Below, piece after piece: positions 59,210 through 64,000 of a stretch of DNA of 64,000 nt (position 1 is its first letter; every line of letters begins with the position of its first letter). The notes under the pieces were generated by a model. The model saw only the letters and a list, made by a program, of their open reading frames with translations. It was not told the origin of the DNA and searched no databases. The translations under genes were made by a program, and so were the position numbers. This DNA is from a virus. The stretch is taken from the IMG/VR virus record IMGVR_UViG_3300018890_000002, positions 17,219 to 81,218 of that record; one strand, 5' to 3'.

Positions 59210-59481
59210 TGACTATAAGAGAATTAATTGATATAGGTATATATGAGGTCGATCTTGAAGAACCCACCCCACTAGAAAAGAAAGCAGAGTTAGTAGATGG
59301 AGTAAAGATTAAGTTCTATGAGGATTGTTTATTTAGAGATTATCACTTAGAAACTATTAATCTAGCTTGGTCTTTAGCAGAGGATGTGAATGGAGAAGAT
59401 GAAGCACTGAATCCTATTTTTCTACATAGTGTATTAAAGTATATTGATATTTTGGAAGAGTTTATAAAGGTTAGAAACTAA
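59206..59481 (+). CDS. Unknown small acidic protein
   Basis: 91 residues, helical, acidic. Coupled at both ends (GCATGATG, then TAATG). No family recognised. Confidence 0.5.
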   Translation: MMTIRELIDIGIYEVDLEEPTPLEKKAELVDGVKIKFYEDCLFRDYHLETINLAWSLAEDVNGEDEALNPIFLHSVLKYIDILEEFIKVRN

Positions 59482-59660
59482 TGAAGTGTAAATGCGGAGG
59501 GAATTTTATAAGTGAAAAGAGAAGAATTAAAATACTCATAAGAGATAAGATATTTTATCCGTTTAGCTACAAATGTGATAAATGTCAGTCTAGTGCTTTT
59601 GTTCCTTGGATTCATATACCTATTAAAGGAGGTTCGTTAAGAGGAAAAATTAATGACTAA
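59481..59660 (+). CDS. Small zinc-ribbon protein
   Basis: 59 residues: KCKCGGNF (3-10) and KCDKCQSSAF (about 33-42) form a CxC/CxxC ribbon; basic remainder. Start overlaps the previous stop as TAATG. Confidence 0.6.
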   Translation: MKCKCGGNFISEKRRIKILIRDKIFYPFSYKCDKCQSSAFVPWIHIPIKGGSLRGKIND

Positions 59661-59766
59661 CTCCGTTGAAATTGTAATTATTACTAATAAATTACCCCTT
59701 TTCAAAAAAGGAACGGGAGAACCAGCTGCACTTCCAAAAGACTTAGAAGTAATCATTTTGAACTAG
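59653..59766 (+). CDS. Small protein
   Basis: 37 codons (MTNSVEIVIITNKLPLFKKG), starting within the end of the zinc-ribbon gene. Unknown. Confidence 0.4.
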   Translation: MTNSVEIVIITNKLPLFKKGTGEPAALPKDLEVIILN

Positions 59767-59809
59767 GCTCAATTTTAAGTCATGTTATGATAAAGGAAAA
59801 GGTTATAGC

Positions 59810-60262
59810 ATGACTAATAAATTACTACTAGATATTGGTTTTACGAAACTAGGTTACGCAATTTCAATCAACAATGAGTTAGTGAAATACGGAACTTTCC
59901 ATACTTCGCCTAAACAATGTAATGGGGAGAGGTTACATTCTATTAGGACTTTTTTAGCTAATCTTCTTTTCAAGTATAAGATAAATGATTGTCTTATTGA
60001 GTTACCTGTACTAGCTGGACTTAATGGTGCAAATCTTTCTAAAGTAGTTGGATTAGTAGAACTTGAATGTTGGACTAAGCAAATTACTTATAGAACAATT
60101 TCACCTAAGTCTATGAAGCTAAAGCTTACCGGTAGTGGAAATGCTAGTAAAGGTGAGGTAAGATTCTGGGTTGCAAAAGAAATAGATATATCTAAGATTC
60201 CAAATAAAGAACTAGATACAATCGACGCAATTGCTCTTTACATAGTTGATAGAGAACAATGA
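59810..60262 (+). CDS. RuvC-like Holliday junction resolvase
   Basis: 150 residues. RNase H-fold acidic residues are in place: Asp8 in LLLDIGFTKLGYA, Glu64 in CLIELPV, and Asp136/Asp139 in DTIDAIALY. A Ser/Gly-Lys loop (GSGNASKGEVR) precedes the last helix as in RuvC. It would resolve branched DNA before packaging. Its ATGA overlap couples it to the next gene. Confidence 0.8.
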   Translation: MTNKLLLDIGFTKLGYAISINNELVKYGTFHTSPKQCNGERLHSIRTFLANLLFKYKINDCLIELPVLAGLNGANLSKVVGLVELECWTKQITYRTISPKSMKLKLTGSGNASKGEVRFWVAKEIDISKIPNKELDTIDAIALYIVDREQ

Positions 60263-60546
60263 ACAACAACACAGTAGAAATTGAAATAGATTCTGCGGAT
60301 AGTGAAATAAGTGTAAATATTAGTAAATGCTTTCTTACTAATAAGGAGATAACTGCTTTGGTTACTTTACTATGGGAACATCGGGGGAATGTTGAAGGAG
60401 ATTTTGAAGCTACAAATAATAAAAACCAACACTACTTTATTTTTAGTCTTCACTATACTCCAATAGTACCTCTAGAGACTGTAGCAGAAGAACTACGAGA
60501 GAAAGTTCAACAATTATTTCCTGATAAGTTTGTTAACATTGTATGA
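60259..60546 (+). CDS. Unknown small protein
   Basis: 95 residues starting in the ATGA overlap with the resolvase, ending in another ATGA overlap. Alternating strands in the first half. No family recognised. Confidence 0.5.
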   Translation: MNNNTVEIEIDSADSEISVNISKCFLTNKEITALVTLLWEHRGNVEGDFEATNNKNQHYFIFSLHYTPIVPLETVAEELREKVQQLFPDKFVNIV

Positions 60547-60713
60547 GTAAACAAATGTCATATTGGTTAGTTATTCTTTCTTTAATTTTTGGTATTAGTG
60601 ATAGGACTGTTAACTCTATCATCAATAACTACTCAATAGAGAGTCTGTCTCAAATACTAATAGGAGCTATTTTACTCTTATTAGTTAATCAGTTGTACCC
60701 TTACAATCACTAG
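60543..60713 (+). CDS. Small two-helix membrane protein
   Basis: 56 residues with hydrophobic helices at about 6-18 and 37-50. ATGA overlap with the previous gene. Unknown. Confidence 0.5.
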   Translation: MSKQMSYWLVILSLIFGISDRTVNSIINNYSIESLSQILIGAILLLLVNQLYPYNH

Positions 60714-60724
60714 AGGAAAATAAA

Positions 60725-60844
60725 ATGAAAACACTGTATTTGTTTTTTGCACTAGGAGTTATGGCTACTTTAGTTCAACCAGTAACATTTACAAATTGTC
60801 CTGAAACTAATAAACCTCCTGTAAGAGGAGAATGTAGAAGATAG
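60725..60844 (+). CDS. Small exported-type peptide
   Basis: 39 residues: MKTLYLFFALGVMATLVQPV looks like a signal or membrane segment, followed by a short tail with two Cys (NCPETNK, RGECRR). Ribosome site AGAGGAAAATAAA. Confidence 0.45.
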   Translation: MKTLYLFFALGVMATLVQPVTFTNCPETNKPPVRGECRR

Positions 60845-60872
60845 TTAATTCATACTATTTAGGAGAAAAGCA

Positions 60873-61154
60873 ATGAGACATAGCGTACCTGAAAAAACAA
60901 TTAATCGAATTTCTAATACAATCAAAAGTCTTAAGAGAAAAAGACCTTTAGAGGGAAAAGATACAGGTAAAAATCTAAGTCTTGATATGTTATATAAAAA
61001 TGGAACTACAGGACTAAATAACAGATTATTTAAGAATCCTCCTAGTAGATTTATAAGTAAGGACAAGAAAAGAGGGACTTACTTACCTGATAATAAAGTT
61101 TATAATCTAGTTACTGAAGAACTCTTAGAGGAATATTACAGTGATCATTTATAA
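60873..61154 (+). CDS. Small basic protein
   Basis: 93 residues, Lys/Arg-rich first two thirds, acidic end. Ribosome site TAGGAGAAAAGC. No family recognised. Overlaps the next start by 14 bases. Confidence 0.5.
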   Translation: MRHSVPEKTINRISNTIKSLKRKRPLEGKDTGKNLSLDMLYKNGTTGLNNRLFKNPPSRFISKDKKRGTYLPDNKVYNLVTEELLEEYYSDHL

Positions 61155-61653
61155 ACCAGGACAAGATATTTTTACTTCAACAGCTCATGTTCTAATTAAT
61201 CCCGTCAACACGAAAGGTGTTATGGGAAAAGGATTAGCACTTGAGTTTAAAAAGAGGTTTAAAGAGAATTTTAAATTTTACCATGAGTATTGCTCTGTAT
61301 CTTCTCCTAAAGGGGGAGATTTAATTTGGTATAGTGCTAAAGACTTAAATGACAGGAACATAGTTAACTTCTGTACTAAAGAAGACTGGAAGAAACCTTC
61401 TAAACTAGAATGGGTTGAAAAAGGAATGACTAGGTTAGTAGAACAGTTCAATGTGTTTTACCCTAATGGACAATATCCTTGTCCTATGCTAGCTCTACCT
61501 ATGTTAGGGTGTGGAGAAGGTGGATTAGAGGAAGGTGAAGTTTTAAGAGTTATTACACAATCATTAGTGGAGTGTAAATTCGATGTTGAGATATACACAA
61601 GTAAGTTACCTGCTACTTCTGCACCAGTTCAAGAAATTAATGAACCAAAATAG
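61141..61653 (+). CDS. Macro-domain ADP-ribose-binding protein
   Basis: 170 residues from a GTG inside the previous gene. The macro fold fills residues 1-155: LINPVNTKGVMGKGLA (about 18-33) binds ADP-ribose, YCSV...GDLIWY follows, and ALPMLGCGEGGLEEGEV (about 119-135) is the second loop. The sequence type is that of TARG1/DarG-like domains, which remove ADP-ribose from DNA or protein. In a phage this could counter host ADP-ribosylation defences such as DarT; inferred from the family. Confidence 0.8.
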   Translation: MIIYKPGQDIFTSTAHVLINPVNTKGVMGKGLALEFKKRFKENFKFYHEYCSVSSPKGGDLIWYSAKDLNDRNIVNFCTKEDWKKPSKLEWVEKGMTRLVEQFNVFYPNGQYPCPMLALPMLGCGEGGLEEGEVLRVITQSLVECKFDVEIYTSKLPATSAPVQEINEPK

Positions 61654-61732
61654 TGTACCTCTAACTTACTGTACTAGATGTAATAGAAATACGGACGGTA
61701 CTAATTGTGGTAGAGATAACTGTGATTTTTGA
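61640..61732 (+). CDS. Very small Cys-rich protein
   Basis: 30 codons (MNQNSVPLTYCTRCNRNTDG...), with CTRC and a second Cys pair, a minimal zinc knuckle. Starts within the macro gene's end. Confidence 0.4.
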   Translation: MNQNSVPLTYCTRCNRNTDGTNCGRDNCDF

Positions 61733-61781
61733 GTTAATAGCTATGTTCAGCGTTAATGTAAAAAGAAGTCCAAAAGTATAC

Positions 61782-61854
61782 CTACTATAGCTTTAAGAGT
61801 GTACAGCTAAATTACTCTATAGTAGTTGACAATATTTCTAAGTTAGTATAGAAT
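61782..61854 (+). promoter_or_regulatory. Promoter with abutting inverted repeat, operator-like
   Basis: TTGACA (61826-61831), 17-base spacer, TAGAAT (61849-61854). The perfect inverted repeat CTACTATAG (61782-61790) / CTATAGTAG (61817-61825) ends exactly at the -35. It could be an operator for the product of 61882 or a rival repressor. Confidence 0.65.
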
Positions 61855-61881
61855 AGAAAAAAGTCTAAAAAAAATAAATCT

Positions 61882-62643
61882 ATGACAAATCTAAATTCTC
61901 AACTAACAGAAGTTCTTAAAGGTATTCGTTCCGAAATTAAAGTAGATACTGAAGGAAAGGCAAGTATAACAAAATATGGTCTGACAAAACTTATAGGAAT
62001 ATCTAAGGATAATCTAATAGGCGATCGAATAGCTAAAAAACTAGCTGAAATGCTTGCAGAGCTTGGGTTTGAACTAGGCGATCGAGTATTTGAAAATGGG
62101 GTTCCAGATATTGCAGTAGCTTGTATAATTAAATACTATGCTTTGTATGCTCAACGAACTACTGAAAATGCTAAGATTCTGCTAGATGCTTTTTCTGCTG
62201 TAGGTATTAGGACTTGGTTTCAAGAAATGGTGGGGTTTGAGAAACCTAAACCAATCTCAAAACTAGAAGGGTACAAAGAAGCTCAAAGAGCAATGACAGA
62301 ATTAATTACTCTTATGGAATATGCGTCTAACAAACCAGGATTAGAAAACATTCATAATTTTGCATTAGAGACAGATGCTACTATATTGCCAGGACTTATT
62401 ACCGTAGATAATATTATGGATCAAAAAGAAGATAGTAATTTTTCTCATAGGGAACGTTCCATTATCGGGATGTATGTCTCAACAGCTTACAGAAATCTTA
62501 CAGGTAAAGTTCCTGAAAAAGTTAAAAAACGTACTATAGATAAAAGTGGAAAACCCCAAACTACTTGGGTTCCTGCATACCCGTTAGATTTTGCTCCAAT
62601 TATTGAAAATGCTATTGAATTAGGATTTGGTTCTAGTTCTTAG
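61882..62643 (+). CDS. Antirepressor-like regulator, copy 2
   Basis: 253 residues, same plan as 55816-56637: N-terminal HTH-like region (KYGLTKLIGISKDNL), central CIIKYYALYAQRTTENAKILLDAF and C-terminal SHRERSIIGMYVSTAYRNLTGKVPEK. Two GGCGATCGA sites (62015, 62075) lie in its coding region, close to the HIP1 sequence of cyanobacteria, which suggests host origin. It has its own promoter and terminator. Confidence 0.6.
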   Translation: MTNLNSQLTEVLKGIRSEIKVDTEGKASITKYGLTKLIGISKDNLIGDRIAKKLAEMLAELGFELGDRVFENGVPDIAVACIIKYYALYAQRTTENAKILLDAFSAVGIRTWFQEMVGFEKPKPISKLEGYKEAQRAMTELITLMEYASNKPGLENIHNFALETDATILPGLITVDNIMDQKEDSNFSHRERSIIGMYVSTAYRNLTGKVPEKVKKRTIDKSGKPQTTWVPAYPLDFAPIIENAIELGFGSSS

Positions 62644-62671
62644 TAAATTCTCTAAAAATTAAATAATAATT

Positions 62672-62704
62672 GCTCATACTACTAAAGGTGTGAGCTTTTC
62701 TTTT
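62672..62704 (+). terminator. Rho-independent terminator
   Basis: GCTCATAC (62672-62679) pairs with GTGTGAGC (62688-62695), 8 bp with one G-U pair, followed by TTTTCTTTT. Confidence 0.8.
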
Positions 62705-62715
62705 AGGAGGTAACT

Positions 62716-62964
62716 ATGTCTACTCGCAAAAAATCTAGATGGAACTGTTTTCACTGCAAGAATAACACTCAATATGAACACTTCTTTCTTTCTAATGAGA
62801 TATGGTCTAAGATTCATAATTCTCATAAGGTAATGATTTGTGTCTTATGCTGTGAGAAAAAGCTAGGAAGAAAACTAACTAAGAAAGATTTTACGGAAGC
62901 ATTCATTAATAATCCTAAGTATGGAAAGAAAAGTCTAGTATTATTAGAAAGGTTAAGAGGTTGA
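62716..62964 (+). CDS. Zinc-binding phage protein
   Basis: 82 residues. FHCKNN (about 12-17, the first Cys at 10) and MICVLCCEKKLGRKLTKKDF (about 42-61) give Cys pairs in the arrangement of small phage proteins with LC-x-x-CxE-x-x-LGR-x-LT. These may bind nucleic acid. Ribosome site TAGGAGGTAACT. Confidence 0.65.
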   Translation: MSTRKKSRWNCFHCKNNTQYEHFFLSNEIWSKIHNSHKVMICVLCCEKKLGRKLTKKDFTEAFINNPKYGKKSLVLLERLRG

Positions 62965-62965
62965 T

Positions 62966-63385
62966 ATGTCTACTGTAAGTGATGTTGAACAAGCACTAAT
63001 TAATGCTCGAGTATTAGAAGAATATTGGATGTCTAATGGTTGGGAATCTTTAGTTTTGGAGAAAGAACAAATGACTAATGAAATACTAGATATTTATCCT
63101 ATAGTAGAAGTAGATGTTAGTGTACAAATTACAATCAAACTTCCTAATAAGACTTACTCAGTTCCTTTGGAGGATGTATCTTCGTTAAGTGTAAATGATT
63201 GTTTAGTTATAGAGATTAGTGACTTATACCTAAATTGGGAAGAAAGGGTACAGAGTAAGATAAAAGAAAGTAAAGTTATCCATCATCTTTTGACTTTTCC
63301 AGAAGAAGGTAAAGCAGAAATTCATACTCGTAAATTTTTGGGGGTAGACCATCAGATTAGAGTAATAAGAGAAACTTTTTATTAA
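62966..63385 (+). CDS. Unknown protein
   Basis: 139 residues, one base after the previous stop. Helical start, beta-rich centre (VSVQITIKLPNKTYSVPLEDV). No family recognised. Confidence 0.5.
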   Translation: MSTVSDVEQALINARVLEEYWMSNGWESLVLEKEQMTNEILDIYPIVEVDVSVQITIKLPNKTYSVPLEDVSSLSVNDCLVIEISDLYLNWEERVQSKIKESKVIHHLLTFPEEGKAEIHTRKFLGVDHQIRVIRETFY

Positions 63386-63412
63386 TTCTTGCCACTAACT
63401 TAGGAGGTTCCT

Positions 63413-63778
63413 ATGGATACTTTTGGTTATAGATTCTTACGATTAAATTCTGAGACACTAGCTTTAGTAGAGATTTACCCCCCTGTATATTTACCAGAAC
63501 CATGTCAAGAAATTTATCCAGAAATTCCATACATAGATGGAGTTAAACTACCACCTGTAACTAACTTTACTCAATTAGAAGAATGGAAAGAAGACTGTAG
63601 ATTTGGGTTCAATGTAGCTGTTAAAGTAGCTAAGTTTTACCCAATAATCGATTATACCGAGCAACTGAATACCGAAGAACGAGAAACAATATTGTGGAAA
63701 ATATTAGATCCGTTAGTTTATTGGGATGAGTTTATTCCATTATTCGATAATAACTTTAACTTAATTTTGAGGGATTAA
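63413..63778 (+). CDS. Unknown protein
   Basis: 121 residues, ribosome site TTAGGAGGTTCCT. Pro/Tyr-rich first half. No family recognised. Confidence 0.5.
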   Translation: MDTFGYRFLRLNSETLALVEIYPPVYLPEPCQEIYPEIPYIDGVKLPPVTNFTQLEEWKEDCRFGFNVAVKVAKFYPIIDYTEQLNTEERETILWKILDPLVYWDEFIPLFDNNFNLILRD

Positions 63779-63780
63779 TT

Positions 63781-63960
63781 ATGAAAGAGAACTTAGCTAG
63801 AGACTTTCAACGAATGTTAGCTAGAAGAGAGATAGAGAATGTCACTCCTGCTCAATTCGAGAAACTAAAGCAAATAGCGTTAGAAATATTCGATCAAAAC
63901 TGTGCATTACAGGAAATAGCAGAAAACACAATGAAACAAAGTCTAGTTGGTAAAGAGTAA
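63781..63960 (+). CDS. Small helical protein
   Basis: 59 residues (MKENLARDFQRMLARREIE), two bases after the previous stop. Fully helical; no family recognised. Confidence 0.5.
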   Translation: MKENLARDFQRMLARREIENVTPAQFEKLKQIALEIFDQNCALQEIAENTMKQSLVGKE

Positions 63961-64000
63961 TTTCATAGGTCAAACAACACTACTGAGTTAACCTTTACCA

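Overview
The window is a stretch of an AT-rich, double-stranded DNA bacteriophage genome, very probably a large tailed phage of a cyanobacterium. The phage assignment rests on a terminase pair (small subunit 28016-28699, large subunit 15895-17481), a major capsid protein, a prohead-protease-like protein and a MuF-type head protein. The cyanobacterial link is an inference from HIP1-type GCGATCG(C) sites (35286, 30073, 62016, 62076) and protein families that look cyanobacterial. No rRNA, CRISPR array or insertion sequence was seen.

Layout. (1) 1-17.5 kb, almost all on the minus strand, is the virion module: glycine-zipper proteins, connector-like proteins, a C39-type peptidase beside a holin-like protein, a PAS-domain membrane protein, capsid, scaffold-like protein, protease, MuF and terminase. 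An HU-like gene and an XRE regulator sit there on the plus strand. (2) 17.5-22 kb holds small plus-strand genes, a tRNA-Arg(UCU) with its own consensus promoter, a Bro-N gene and a minus-strand SF2 helicase. (3) 22-28 kb holds a family of small repeat proteins (two of them broken), then an apparent operon of membrane proteins, a P-loop ATPase and a T5orf172 protein, facing the small terminase across a bidirectional terminator. (4) 28.7-30.15 kb is about 1.45 kb without genes: a palindrome-rich half, then a strong promoter and a candidate large structured RNA. (5) 30.1-36.2 kb is a polycistron of six genes, richer in G and C, punctuated by hairpins and tRNA-like elements. (6) 36-54 kb carries many small genes of unknown role, a second copy of the helicase, a MoxR ATPase/VWA pair, a type II hammerhead ribozyme candidate, more tRNA-like elements and a recurrent leader hairpin. 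(7) 54-64 kb carries LRR, zinc-ribbon, dNMP kinase, GIY-YIG nuclease, RuvC-like resolvase, macro-domain and twin regulator-like genes.

The most unusual content is at RNA level. Between the small genes of 30-52 kb lie elements that look like the acceptor/T-arm half of a tRNA with the rest reduced or missing, hairpins whose loop is conserved while the stem sequence changes, and one near-complete hammerhead ribozyme. The same part of the genome contains about ten small genes cut by a single stop codon (TGA, TAG or TAA) or a frameshift, with the reading frame clearly continuing afterwards. Decay is the simplest explanation; readthrough or recoding is an alternative that could be tested. The large genes use the standard code and are intact.
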